Of a DNA stretch of 64,000 nucleotides, positions 37,435 through 46,720 are shown one piece after another; the first letter of the stretch is position 1; each line of letters begins with the position of its first letter. The stretch lies in contig NZ_CP157968.1 of assembly GCF_040215725.1 (NCBI RefSeq), forward strand, positions 1,426,001-1,490,000, written 5' to 3'. Under the pieces are notes generated by a model, which saw only the letters and a list, made by a program, of their open reading frames with translations, was not told where the DNA came from and made no database searches. The position numbers and the translations under genes were made by a program. The stretch is from Rhizobium sp. ZPR4. GTDB lineage: Bacteria > Pseudomonadota > Alphaproteobacteria > Rhizobiales > Rhizobiaceae.

Positions 37435-38355
37435 ATGACCTCTCCTGAGCGTCCCATGCCGAGCGAAGCCGGCATATTGCAGTTCATGGAGATCTGCGAT
37501 TCCTTCTATCCGCCGGATGCGGTAACGGCCTCCATCACGCAGCAGCGTGAATGGTATGACGCCTTATGCGCCCGTTTCGATCGTCCTTTGCCGGAGGGTA
37601 TGCAGACCACGGATGGCTTGGTATCCGGAACGATTCCCGTTAGGCGGTACAAGCCCGCCACTATCCGTACGGCAACGAACCTGCTCTATCTCCACGGCGG
37701 CGGTTTCGTCGTCGGTTCGCTAGAGAGCCATCATGCCATTTGTGCCGAGATTGCCGATCATGCCGGCGCTGAACTGATCTCGGTCGATTATCGGCTGGCG
37801 CCGGAACACCGCTGGCCGGCACAGACGGATGATTGTTTCAGCGTTCTCAAACAGCTACTCGCCGAGAAGAAGCCGGTCGTGCTGATCGGCGATAGTGCCG
37901 GCGGCAATCTCGCGGCAGGGCTGGCGGTGCGGGCGAAAGCCGAGAGGCTTTCGGGAATTGTCGCCCAGATCTTGATCTATCCCGCGCTTGGCGGCGATCT
38001 TGTCTCCGGCTCCTATCAGGAAATGGCCGAGGCGCCGGGCCTGACGACGGCCGATGTCGCTTATTACCGGACTATTCTGCAGGCGCCGGAAGGCGATCCT
38101 GTTTCCGGGCCGCTTGCCTTGTCATCCGTGACTGGCCTTCCGCCCGCCTTCATCACCGTGGCCCATTATGATCCGCTGCGCGATGACGGCCGCAACTATG
38201 CGGCCCGTCTGGCCCAAGCTGGCATCGAAGTCTGGTTCAGCGAGGAGCCTCAGATGATACATGCTTGGCTGCGGGCACGGCATATGAGCGAGGGCGCGCG
38301 CGCCGGTTTTGCCGCCATATGCGCGGCGGCAAGCCGGTTTGCTGGCTCCCGCTGA
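37435..38355 (+). CDS. Alpha/beta hydrolase, hormone-sensitive lipase (HSL) type
   Basis: 306 residues of the HSL/bacterial family IV esterases. The oxyanion motif LYLHGGGFVVGS (86-95), nucleophile Ser154 in GDSAGGNLA, acid Asp246 in VAHYDPLRDDG and His276 in QMIHAWLR form a full triad. No signal peptide, so it is cytoplasmic; short-chain acyl esters are the usual substrates. It stands between the cupin/SDR unit and a convergent CocE-type hydrolase whose stop is one base away. Confidence 0.9.
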   Translation: MTSPERPMPSEAGILQFMEICDSFYPPDAVTASITQQREWYDALCARFDRPLPEGMQTTDGLVSGTIPVRRYKPATIRTATNLLYLHGGGFVVGSLESHHAICAEIADHAGAELISVDYRLAPEHRWPAQTDDCFSVLKQLLAEKKPVVLIGDSAGGNLAAGLAVRAKAERLSGIVAQILIYPALGGDLVSGSYQEMAEAPGLTTADVAYYRTILQAPEGDPVSGPLALSSVTGLPPAFITVAHYDPLRDDGRNYAARLAQAGIEVWFSEEPQMIHAWLRARHMSEGARAGFAAICAAASRFAGSR

Positions 38356-38356
38356 C

Positions 38357-40366
38357 CTACATCAGGTCGCGGGCGATACGCTTTTCCTCGAATATCTTCC
38401 TGAAGATCTCAGTTTCGCCCTCATAGGCAACGACCGAGGCGCTGGTCACCCACTCCTTTGCCGTGCAGGATATGGATGATGTTGCCACCGTGCGAACGAA
38501 CCAGTCGGGACGCTGCATGTCGCAGGTCCATGTCGATATGCCCGTCATGGAAAGTGGATCGTTCGGCGCGATCGACCATGATTCCTCGCGCAATTGCCGC
38601 GTCGAAAGACCGGTGCCGGGATGTTCGGAAAGGCCGGTATCCTCATGGATTTCATAGCGGGTGACGCCGGCCGAGAGATCGCGCACCACCTGTCGTTTCG
38701 TCGCGCCAGGCGCATGTTCGATGTATTTCGGCAGAGGATCGGGATTATCGGGCTGCTTGATGTCGATGCGTTCATGCGCGCCGAGTTGTGGCAGGCCAAG
38801 ACCGATGGAGGCGATATCGATCGTCAAACCGGGATCTTCCGGCGGCGGCAGAACCATCGGCCAATAGGCCGTCGAAAGCGATAGGCGGATGCGATGACCC
38901 TTGCGGAAACGGTAACCGCAGGCATCCAGTGTTACGGTCACTCGGACCAGCTGACCCTTGATTAGCGGCTCCGGCGCGGCATTGCCGTCGCGATGAGCGA
39001 GATTGAGCACGCCGAAGGAAACGCGCGTCGCGGTGCCGTCCGGGTGGATATCGACGAGCCTTGCACAGAGATTGGCGGTTTCGGCGTCGCACCGCAGCGT
39101 CAACGTGACGACCGGGCGGCCAAGATAATCGTGATCCTCGACCAGCGGCGCGGTCTGGAAAGTCAGCGACCCGGCATCGTCGACGCGCTGATCGATTGCC
39201 ATCTCCGCATCCGGCTTTAGGGTGAACCATTCGCCGGAGGCCGTGCCCGTGTCGAGCGGTGAGCGCAGATAGACGGGATGCTCCGGCGCGTGCGGGATCG
39301 GCATGCCTTCCATCAGCGTGCCGAACTGCTCGACATAGAAGCACCGCATGTCCGGCTGCTGCCATTCATGCTTGGCAATCCAGAAACCGGGATCGAAATC
39401 GCGGCGTTTTGCCGGTCTGGGTGCGTCTAGAATATAGGCGCGCACGGAAGGCGTGTTCTCCACATTGTTGCGCTCTCCGCGCAGCCAGTGGTTCCACCAG
39501 GCGATGGCTTCTCCGTGGAAATCGACCCGCGGCTTCGGCCAGGCGAAATGCGGATATTTGTGCACCCATGGGCCGATCAGCGCCTTCGCCTTATCCCCAA
39601 GTCCTTCGACCGCCAGCAGCGGCGTGTTGCGATAACCGTCAGCCCAGCCGGCAATGACGATGGCTGGGATATCGAAGCCGGCAAAATCCTCACAGATGGA
39701 CCCATGTTGCCAGAAATCGTCTCGGCGCTGATGCTCCAGCCATTCCTCCATGAAGAAGGGTTCCCGCTCGAGGCGCTGCAGCCACATATCGCGCCAATCG
39801 TCGCCGACGATGGCCGGATCGGGTGAGCGAGACTGATAGCCGAGCATGGTCGCCGCCCAGGAAAGCTGGGCGGAGAGGTGGCAGCCATTCTTGTAGTGGA
39901 TGTCGTCATTATAGCGGTCGACCGTAGAGGCGATTGAAATCACCGCCTTCAGTGCCGGGGGCTTCAGGGCCGCGACCTGCAAGCAATTGAAACCGCCCCA
40001 GGAAATACCCATCATGCCGACAGAACCGTTCGACCAAGGCTGTTCTGCGATCCAGGCGATCAGCTCGCAGGCGTTGGCGAGCTCCAGTTCGGTATATTCC
40101 CCATCGATGATGCCGTTGGACTCACCGGAGCCACGGATATCGACGCGGACACCGGCAATCCCAGCCGCGGCAAAGACCGGGTAGGTGGATTCATCGCGGG
40201 GGCTGGTGCCGTCGCGTTTGCGGTAGGGCAGGAACTCGAAGACCGCTGGCACCGGATCGCTCTCCGCGCCATCGGGCATCCAGATGCGCGCGGCAAGCCG
40301 CGTTCCGTCCTTCAGGGTGATCCACTGATTTTCGATGGTGGTGAAACTGCGTTCAGCCATGATCAT
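38357..40366 (-). CDS. CocE/NonD family hydrolase (X-Pro dipeptidyl-peptidase-like)
   Basis: 669 residues; an ATG two codons later (40360) is an equally good start. The N-terminal alpha/beta hydrolase S15 domain has RGSGESNG and the nucleophile Ser122 in GMMGISWGGFNCLQ. A C-terminal jelly-roll (PepX_C) domain contains RDGNAAPEPLIKGQLVRVTVTL and FRKGHRIRLSLSTAYWP. Family members hydrolyse esters (cocaine esterase), acyl-amino acid bonds or X-Pro peptides. No signal peptide. It is placed 15 bases after an ABC binding-protein gene on the same strand, which suggests that the imported compound is hydrolysed in the cytoplasm. Confidence 0.9.
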   Translation of the reverse strand: MIMAERSFTTIENQWITLKDGTRLAARIWMPDGAESDPVPAVFEFLPYRKRDGTSPRDESTYPVFAAAGIAGVRVDIRGSGESNGIIDGEYTELELANACELIAWIAEQPWSNGSVGMMGISWGGFNCLQVAALKPPALKAVISIASTVDRYNDDIHYKNGCHLSAQLSWAATMLGYQSRSPDPAIVGDDWRDMWLQRLEREPFFMEEWLEHQRRDDFWQHGSICEDFAGFDIPAIVIAGWADGYRNTPLLAVEGLGDKAKALIGPWVHKYPHFAWPKPRVDFHGEAIAWWNHWLRGERNNVENTPSVRAYILDAPRPAKRRDFDPGFWIAKHEWQQPDMRCFYVEQFGTLMEGMPIPHAPEHPVYLRSPLDTGTASGEWFTLKPDAEMAIDQRVDDAGSLTFQTAPLVEDHDYLGRPVVTLTLRCDAETANLCARLVDIHPDGTATRVSFGVLNLAHRDGNAAPEPLIKGQLVRVTVTLDACGYRFRKGHRIRLSLSTAYWPMVLPPPEDPGLTIDIASIGLGLPQLGAHERIDIKQPDNPDPLPKYIEHAPGATKRQVVRDLSAGVTRYEIHEDTGLSEHPGTGLSTRQLREESWSIAPNDPLSMTGISTWTCDMQRPDWFVRTVATSSISCTAKEWVTSASVVAYEGETEIFRKIFEEKRIARDLM

Positions 40367-40381
40367 ATATCCCGAAGAGGT

Positions 40382-41962
40382 TTAGGCATTAAACCATACA
40401 CGGCTGCCGATGTAGCCGTTGGACAAATCGTTGCCGATATCGTCGACATATCCCTTCAACGTCTTCGACGAGGCCATGATGTAGTCGTTGAAGACGGGCA
40501 GGATCAGGCCTCCATCGTCGCGCACCATCAGCGCCAATTGCCGGTAAAGCACCTTGCGCTTGGCGTCATCGAGCTCGGATCTCGCCTGCAGCACCAACTT
40601 GTCGAAATCGGGACGCTTGAAACGCGTGTCGTTCCACTCAGCGGTCGAGAGGTATGAGGTGGAATAGCGCGAATCCTGGGTCGGACGACCGCCCCAGAAG
40701 GAGGCGCAGAAGGGCTGCTTGTTCCAGACATTGGTCCAGTAGCCGTCTTCCGGCTCGCGCTTGACGTCAATCTTGATGCCAGCCTTTTGCGCGCTTTGTT
40801 GGAACAGGATCGCCGCATCCACGGCGCCCGGAAAGGCTGCATCGGATGTGAGCAACTGAACTGGACGGTCGAGGCCCGATTTCTTGAAGTGGAAGGCAGC
40901 CTTGTCCGGATCATATGGCCGTTGCTCGATATCGGTCGGGGCAAGGGCATAGTTGGAATTGACCGGATAGTCGTTGCCGATCGTTCCGTAGCCGCCCAGA
41001 ACCTTGTCGAGGATCGACTGGCGATCGATGGCATATTTCAGCGCGAGCCGAAGGTCGGCGTTGTCGAAGGGCGCGGTGTCGCAATGCATCAGGAAGCAGT
41101 AGAAGCCCTTGCCGGCATTCCGGACGATATCGACGGTCGGCGCCCGCTGCAGCATCGGGACGGTCTTCGGATCGACATTGTTGACGAAATGCACCTGGCC
41201 GGAGGCGAGCGCTGCAATGCGGGCGGTGTTGTCGTTGATGACGAGGATTTCGACGCTGTCGACAAAGCCACGGTCGGAGCGCCAATCCTTCGGGTTCTTC
41301 TCGAAGCTTGCGCGAACGCCGGGTTCAAAGCTCTTCAGAATGTAAGGGCCCGTGCCAATGGCGGCTGCCGGCTTGTCGGCGCCGCCCTTCGGCTGGATGA
41401 TCAGGTGGTAGTCGGTCAAAAGCAGAGGCAGGTCCGCATTGCCTTCCGAAAGTGTGAGAACAAGGTCGCCCGCCTTTTCCTCGATACCGGTGATTGAGGC
41501 CATGAGCCCAAGAGCGCCCGACTGTGAATTCTTGTCCGCGTGCCGCTTCAATGTCGCAACGATATCGGCGACGGTCATCTTGCTGCCGTCGTGAAACTGC
41601 ACGTCGCTGCGGATCTTGAAGGTCCAGATGGAGGCGTCGGCCGACGGTGTCCAAGAGGACGCCAGCGACGGCAGGGGAGCACCGGTCTTGGGATCGGATT
41701 CGACGAGTGTATCGCCCCAGAGGCGGCCGATGACGAACAGCACTGAGGCGCTGTATGTCGCCGGATCAAGTGCATCGCTGGTAGCGCCGCCCTTGAGGCC
41801 GAGCTTCAGATGACCACCGCGCTTTGCTTCCTGCGCGCGAGCATCGCGCGGCATCAGGAGGCCGGAGGCGAGCGTCGGCAAGGCGCCAAGCGCGACGGCC
41901 CCGCCGAGGAAGTGGCGGCGGCCGATTTTCAGCGGCGAAGATTGATCCTTTTCATGCGTCAT
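40382..41962 (-). CDS. ABC transporter substrate-binding protein, family 5, Tat-exported
   Basis: 526 residues from the ATG at 41962, with GAGGGAA upstream. The N-terminus has a twin-arginine signal, GRRHFLGGAVALGALPTLASGLL, ending near ARAQ. The mature sequence KRGGHLKLGLKGGATSDALDP, LASSWTPSADASIWTFKIR and the C-terminal RVWFNA are close to those of the binding protein at 47924-49513, so the two are paralogues. No permease or ATPase genes adjoin this copy; it may share those at 44269-47724. It forms a unit with the CocE hydrolase and is divergent from an XRE regulator. Confidence 0.9.
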   Translation of the reverse strand: MTHEKDQSSPLKIGRRHFLGGAVALGALPTLASGLLMPRDARAQEAKRGGHLKLGLKGGATSDALDPATYSASVLFVIGRLWGDTLVESDPKTGAPLPSLASSWTPSADASIWTFKIRSDVQFHDGSKMTVADIVATLKRHADKNSQSGALGLMASITGIEEKAGDLVLTLSEGNADLPLLLTDYHLIIQPKGGADKPAAAIGTGPYILKSFEPGVRASFEKNPKDWRSDRGFVDSVEILVINDNTARIAALASGQVHFVNNVDPKTVPMLQRAPTVDIVRNAGKGFYCFLMHCDTAPFDNADLRLALKYAIDRQSILDKVLGGYGTIGNDYPVNSNYALAPTDIEQRPYDPDKAAFHFKKSGLDRPVQLLTSDAAFPGAVDAAILFQQSAQKAGIKIDVKREPEDGYWTNVWNKQPFCASFWGGRPTQDSRYSTSYLSTAEWNDTRFKRPDFDKLVLQARSELDDAKRKVLYRQLALMVRDDGGLILPVFNDYIMASSKTLKGYVDDIGNDLSNGYIGSRVWFNA

Positions 41963-42085
41963 GACAGTTCCCTCGTTTTGCAATTTTGTAGGTGGGAACG
42001 TAGAGGCCGGGCCGGCTCACGCAATTTCGCGACTTGACGCACCTTTAAGCGAGTTTACGCTGGTCTTTCCAAGACGGAGCTGCCG

Positions 42086-42871
42086 ATGCCTCACCTGATC
42101 GAGAACCTCAAAATTGCCTGCGCAACGCAGCGCTCCATTTCACATCTGTGCCGTGCAATCGATATCAACCGGCAACAATTCAACCGATACATCAACGGCC
42201 AGACGAGGCCGTCCGCCCATAATCTGGCGCGCATCGCCAAGTATTTCGATCTCGACCCGGCCGACTTTCTCCTCGCTCCAAAACTGTTTCGCGAGCGACT
42301 TCGCAAACCGGCTCTCGGCCTTAATGAAAGTTCCGAACTGCTGAAGGCATTTCCTGGAAATCTGACTGCGCTCAGGCGCCATATCGGTTATTTCCAGACC
42401 TATCATCGCTCGCCGTCCTGGCCAGGAATGGTCGTCTGTTCGTGCAGTCGCCTTGTCGAGCAGGGTGGGCTGGTGCACGTCAAGTCGATGGAGCGTTTGC
42501 GAGACCCTGGAAACGGCATCCAGCAATTCTCGAAATATGTGGGCCTGGCGGCCTTCTATCGGAACCGGATTTTCATCACGGAGCGTGTCGTCGGGCCGAA
42601 CTCCATGCTGTCGCAGACGATCCTTCTGCCGTTCGACGAGCACCAGCGCGTCTATCTGCGCGGGACGACGATGGGGGTCTCCTGGCGACGAGAAAATCTG
42701 CCCTATGCCTCACGGATGATCTGGCGGCATGTCGGCGCCGAGCCGGACTTGCGTGAACTTCTTTCGCGCTGCGGACCGCTGCCGCTGTCGTCGCGTCAGC
42801 TGCCGCCGACGGTACGCTCATTCCTCACCGACCCCTCAGCTGAAGTATATGCGGTACCAGCTGAGTATTGA
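42086..42871 (+). CDS. XRE family transcriptional regulator
   Basis: 261 residues. An N-terminal Cro/CI-type HTH, ENLKIACATQRSISHLCRAIDINRQQFNRYINGQTRPSAHNLARIAKYFDLDPADFL, is followed by a roughly 190-residue C-terminal domain of unknown function with YFQTYHRSPSWPGMVVCSCSRLVEQG and ITERVVGPNSMLSQTILLPF, probably an effector-binding module. It is divergent from the Tat-dependent binding protein and CocE genes, 123 bases apart, and probably regulates them. Confidence 0.85.
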   Translation: MPHLIENLKIACATQRSISHLCRAIDINRQQFNRYINGQTRPSAHNLARIAKYFDLDPADFLLAPKLFRERLRKPALGLNESSELLKAFPGNLTALRRHIGYFQTYHRSPSWPGMVVCSCSRLVEQGGLVHVKSMERLRDPGNGIQQFSKYVGLAAFYRNRIFITERVVGPNSMLSQTILLPFDEHQRVYLRGTTMGVSWRRENLPYASRMIWRHVGAEPDLRELLSRCGPLPLSSRQLPPTVRSFLTDPSAEVYAVPAEY

Positions 42872-43098
42872 GGACTCCAATTGTCCGGTTCATCTGTTCA
42901 TGGCCGTTAGATGATGCGGTTGGTCAACCGATGCTCGATGCCCAGACCAATATTGGCTGGCTCTAAGGCTGCCCAATGGAGAGGGTTCTGAAATACAAGA
43001 AAAAGTTGTGTCTTTACAGAATATATTAAGGGTCGCTTTATAAGAATACAGTCTATCATAGTGTTGGTGACGCATGCTTTGCCATTGGGGGCACTTAA

Positions 43099-44208
43099 AT
43101 GCTTTTCTCTGCGAGAACGGATGCAGATTCCAGCCTGTGTGCCTACGTCAGCGATCTGCTTCGCCAAGAAGCAAAGATCGATCTGGGCCGCGACGCAGAT
43201 ATTCCTGATGCCGTTTCGGTCAACCGGGTCCTGAATTTCATCAAGCGTTTGTGGAGCGAAACCGGGGAGGAGTTGGATGTCAATGTTTTCTACCGTCATC
43301 GCACCCTTGATGCCCTCGGCCTTGCAATTTCCAATCATGAAGACCTCTCAATCTCGCCGAAAATCGTAGAGCTTCGAGGCGGCGAAGGTGCAGCGCCGTT
43401 GCTGCTATTTGCCGGCGGAGCAAGCTGCTTTTTGGAGATGCAGCAACTCATCAAGGAAATCCGCTTTCCCGGACCCATCCTCGGCGTTGCGTTGACGGCC
43501 TTCAATCGTGATCGTCAACATCCGGCAACGGTAGAGGACGAGGTGCAAAGCACGCTGGGGGCGCTGCAAGCAGCCGGGATCGGAGAACCTTATCGATTGC
43601 TCGGCTATTCCTTTGGCGGTGTTTTTGCCTTGGAGCTTGCTCGCGTCTTGCGGGCGCAGGGGCGAAAGGTTGCATTCCTCGGAATGCTCGATACCCCCTT
43701 TGGCGAACAGGAGTGGCCATTGATGACCTGGGGCAGGTTCATGTGGCAACGCTGGAGACGGGCGCGAACCAGAAAGAAGAATCTAAGAAAAACCGATCCT
43801 CAACCACGCCGTCAAGCATCGGCTCCGGCCAGCAGACCAGCCATCGAGCGACGAGAACTCCTCGCAAAAAAGCTGAAGCCGCTTTCTTTCCGCTACGCCG
43901 ATCCGCATACGCCCTATTATCCGGAACTCGCGCCGCAGTGGATGGGGGGCTATCCGCCGCTTTACGATGCGGCTGCCAGACAGCTCCTGCGCATGAAGGG
44001 TCTTTATAAGCCGAGCCATTATGACGGCGAGCTGACATTCTATCGCAGCCTGCAAGGCTCCCCGGTCGATTGCGACCCAAAGACCATATGGGGGCGCTTT
44101 CTTGTTCACGCGGACTGGGTCGATGTTGCCGGCAACCACCAGAGCATGATTGTCGGGCGCAACGCCGGCACGCTTGCTCGCGAACTCAGCACGCGTCTTA
44201 CGCGCTGA
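43099..44208 (+). CDS. Orphan thioesterase with N-terminal carrier-protein-like domain
   Basis: 369 residues. Residues about 100-350 are a type-I-NRPS/PKS-like thioesterase: Ser171 in LLGYSFGGVFALELAR, Asp198 in LGMLDTP and His347 in GNHQSM. The insert at 205-262 is rich in Trp/Arg/Pro. The N-terminal 80 residues resemble an acyl/peptidyl carrier domain (VNRVLNFIKRLWSETGEELDVNVFYRHRTLDALGLAI), but the DS phosphopantetheine motif is replaced by AVS (residues 38-40), so carrier function is doubtful. The gene stands alone with no synthetase nearby. The 227 bases upstream are AT-rich compared with the surroundings, which may mark acquired DNA. Confidence 0.8.
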   Translation: MLFSARTDADSSLCAYVSDLLRQEAKIDLGRDADIPDAVSVNRVLNFIKRLWSETGEELDVNVFYRHRTLDALGLAISNHEDLSISPKIVELRGGEGAAPLLLFAGGASCFLEMQQLIKEIRFPGPILGVALTAFNRDRQHPATVEDEVQSTLGALQAAGIGEPYRLLGYSFGGVFALELARVLRAQGRKVAFLGMLDTPFGEQEWPLMTWGRFMWQRWRRARTRKKNLRKTDPQPRRQASAPASRPAIERRELLAKKLKPLSFRYADPHTPYYPELAPQWMGGYPPLYDAAARQLLRMKGLYKPSHYDGELTFYRSLQGSPVDCDPKTIWGRFLVHADWVDVAGNHQSMIVGRNAGTLARELSTRLTR

Positions 44209-44268
44209 GCTCACTATAGGCATGAAAGCGAGCGAAGGCTAAGCCGCCAGATTAGAAACGCCGAAGCT

Positions 44269-45906
44269 TCAATTTCCGGCACTCTCCATCTTCCGCGTCG
44301 TCAGTACACGCTCCAGCCAGCCGATCTCCATCTCGGGCACGGATTTCAGTAGCAGGTCGGTGTAATCGTCGAAGGGCGGCGAAAGCGCTTGCGATTTCGG
44401 GCCGAAACGGACGAGTTTGCCACGATGCATCACCGCAACGCTGTCGGCGATCGCGCGCACGATGGCGATATCGTGGGTGATGAAAACGTAGGAGAGGTGC
44501 GCCTCTTCCTGCAGCTTCAGCAGCAGTTTCAAAATGCCTTCGGCCACCAGCGGATCGAGCGCCGAGGTCGGCTCGTCGCAGAGGATGAGTTCCGGCTTGG
44601 CCGCAAGTGCTCGCGCGATGGCGACGCGCTGCTTCTGGCCGCCGGAAAGCTCGGCCGGATAGCGATCGATGAAGCCGTTGCCCATCTCGATCTGGTCGAG
44701 CAGCTCCTTAACGCGCGCGGTCTTCGCCGCACCATGCAGGCCGTCATAGAAGGTCAGCGGGCGACCAATGATATCGCGCACGGTCTGGCGCGGGTTCATC
44801 GCGGTATCGGCCATCTGGTAGATCAGCTGGATGCGGCGCAATTCCTCCCGCGAGCGGTTTTTCAAGGCCGGTGTCAGCGGCTTGCCGTCGAAGGAGATCC
44901 GCCCGTCGCTCGGCGGCAACAGGCCGGTGATGACACGGGCGAGCGTCGACTTTCCGGAGCCGGACTCACCGACAACGGCCAGCGTCTGGCCTTTCGGAAC
45001 ATGTAGAGAAACATCGTGCAATACCATGAAACCATTGGAATATTGCGCGCTGATATTCTCGACTTTCAGAAGCGCGCTCGATTGATCGGCAGCTTCCGCT
45101 CGCGCTTCCTGGCGGACATTGACCAGCGCGCGGGTATAGTCTTGCCGAGGCTCTTCGATGATCTGCTGAACGCTGCCATGTTCCACCGTCTTGCCGTGCC
45201 TCAGCACCATGATGTCATCGGAAATCTGGGCGACGACGGCAAGGTCATGGGTGATGTAGAGGGCGGCCGTATGGGTCTCCTCGATGGCGTGCTTGATCGC
45301 CGCCAGCACGTCGATCTGCGTGGTGACATCCAGTGCGGTCGTCGGCTCGTCGAAGACAATCAGCTCCGGATTGGAGCAGAGCGCCATGGCGGTCATGGCG
45401 CGCTGCAGCTGGCCGCCGGAGACCTGATGCGGGTAGCGCTCGCCGAATGTTTCGGGATTGGGCAGGCCAAGCACCCGGAAGAGATAGAGCGCCCGCTTTC
45501 TCGCCTCCGCCTTCGTCATCAGACCATGCTTCACGGTCGCTTCGATCACCTGATCGCCGAGCCTATGCGCAGGGTTGAAGGCGGCGGCGGCCGATTGGGC
45601 GACATAGCAGACCCGCGCGCCCCGGATCTTGCGGATGCCGGATTTTCCGAGCGGCAAGATGTCTGTGCCGTCAAGCTGCACCTGGCCGCCGGTAATTTCC
45701 GCGCCACCGCGGCCGTAGGCGAGGGCCGAGAGGCCGATGGTCGATTTGCCGGCGCCGGACTCGCCGATCAGGCCAAGCACCTTGCCCTTTTGCAGATCGA
45801 AGGAAACGCCATCGACGATGGTGACGCGTTTCGGTGGCTCGCCGGGTGGATAGCTGGTCGCCTCGATCTTCAGATCGCGAACGGAAAGAAGCTCAGGCAT
45901 CGCCAC
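44269..45906 (-). CDS. Dipeptide-type ABC transporter ATP-binding protein, two fused ABC domains
   Basis: 545 residues: DppD and DppF fused in one chain. Domain 1 has GESGAGKST, QLQRAMTAMAL as signature and [12 protein letters not shown]; domain 2 has [25 protein letters not shown] and LILCDEPTSALD. The domain 1 signature reads SGGQLQRA, still compatible with activity. It is the last gene of an operon with two permeases and a binding protein, overlapping the DppC-like permease by 14 bases. It follows, on the same strand, the carnitine-type enzyme genes. Confidence 0.93.
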   Translation of the reverse strand: MAMPELLSVRDLKIEATSYPPGEPPKRVTIVDGVSFDLQKGKVLGLIGESGAGKSTIGLSALAYGRGGAEITGGQVQLDGTDILPLGKSGIRKIRGARVCYVAQSAAAAFNPAHRLGDQVIEATVKHGLMTKAEARKRALYLFRVLGLPNPETFGERYPHQVSGGQLQRAMTAMALCSNPELIVFDEPTTALDVTTQIDVLAAIKHAIEETHTAALYITHDLAVVAQISDDIMVLRHGKTVEHGSVQQIIEEPRQDYTRALVNVRQEARAEAADQSSALLKVENISAQYSNGFMVLHDVSLHVPKGQTLAVVGESGSGKSTLARVITGLLPPSDGRISFDGKPLTPALKNRSREELRRIQLIYQMADTAMNPRQTVRDIIGRPLTFYDGLHGAAKTARVKELLDQIEMGNGFIDRYPAELSGGQKQRVAIARALAAKPELILCDEPTSALDPLVAEGILKLLLKLQEEAHLSYVFITHDIAIVRAIADSVAVMHRGKLVRFGPKSQALSPPFDDYTDLLLKSVPEMEIGWLERVLTTRKMESAGN

Positions 45907-46720
45907 GCCCTCCCTTGAGGCTGGAGGTGCGCCTTAACAGCCAGTCGACCACCAGATTGACACAGATTGCCAGCGCCGCGATGGCGGAACCCGGCACGAG
46001 GGCGGCGGAAATGCCGAAGATGATGCCGTCCTTGTTGTCCTTCACCATGCCGCCCCAGTCGGCCGCCGGCGGCTGGATGCCGAGGCCGAGGAAGGACAGG
46101 GTGGAGAGGAACAGGATCGAGAAGGCAAAGCGCAACCCGAATTCCGCCAGCAGCGGCGATAGCGTATTCGGCAAGATCTCGCGGAAGATGATCCAGATCT
46201 TGCCTTCGCCGCGCAGCTTGGCCGCTTCCACGAACTCCATGACCGCAACATCAAGTGCCACAGCGCGACCGAGGCGGTAGACGCGGGTGGAATCGAGGAT
46301 GGCCATGACGAGGATCAGCACGATCAGGTTTTGCGGTAGCACGGCGAGCACGACGAGCGCGAAGATCAGTGTCGGGATCGACATCATCAGGTCGTTGAAG
46401 CGCGAAAAGATCGTGTCGATCCATCCGCGCGAGACGGCGGCGGTGAAACTCAGGATGATGCCGAGCGAGAAGGAGATGATCGTCGCCGCCAGAGCGACGA
46501 AGAGCGTCGTGCGGGTGCCGTAGATGAGACGCGACAGGATATCGCGGCCGAGATTGTCGAGGCCAAAGAAATATTGCGCATCGGCGGGCTGCCAGACGTT
46601 GCCGACGACTTCCGTCTCGCCGTAAGGGGCGATCCAGGGGGCGAAGATCGCGCAGACGAAGGCGATCAGGATACCGATGATGCCGATCCAGGCGGTGATG
46701 GGGATATCTCTCAATCTCAT
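45893..46720 (-). CDS. ABC transporter permease (DppC-like)
   Basis: 275 residues from the ATG at 46720 (MRLRDIPITAWIGIIGILIAF). An open frame reaches 47740, but that upstream part only overlaps the DppB-like gene in another frame. Family blocks are YFFGLDNLGRDILSRLIYGTRTTLFVA, the EAA-type loop AVMEFVEAAKLRGEGKIWIIFREILPNTLSPLL and [21 protein letters not shown]. It overlaps the DppB gene by four bases and the ATPase gene by 14. Confidence 0.93.
   Translation of the reverse strand: MRLRDIPITAWIGIIGILIAFVCAIFAPWIAPYGETEVVGNVWQPADAQYFFGLDNLGRDILSRLIYGTRTTLFVALAATIISFSLGIILSFTAAVSRGWIDTIFSRFNDLMMSIPTLIFALVVLAVLPQNLIVLILVMAILDSTRVYRLGRAVALDVAVMEFVEAAKLRGEGKIWIIFREILPNTLSPLLAEFGLRFAFSILFLSTLSFLGLGIQPPAADWGGMVKDNKDGIIFGISAALVPGSAIAALAICVNLVVDWLLRRTSSLKGGRGDA

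Noticed and set aside
42907..43338. Minus-strand 143-codon frame across the AT-rich stretch before the thioesterase gene
   Set aside because: It overlaps the conserved start of the thioesterase protein and resembles no family.
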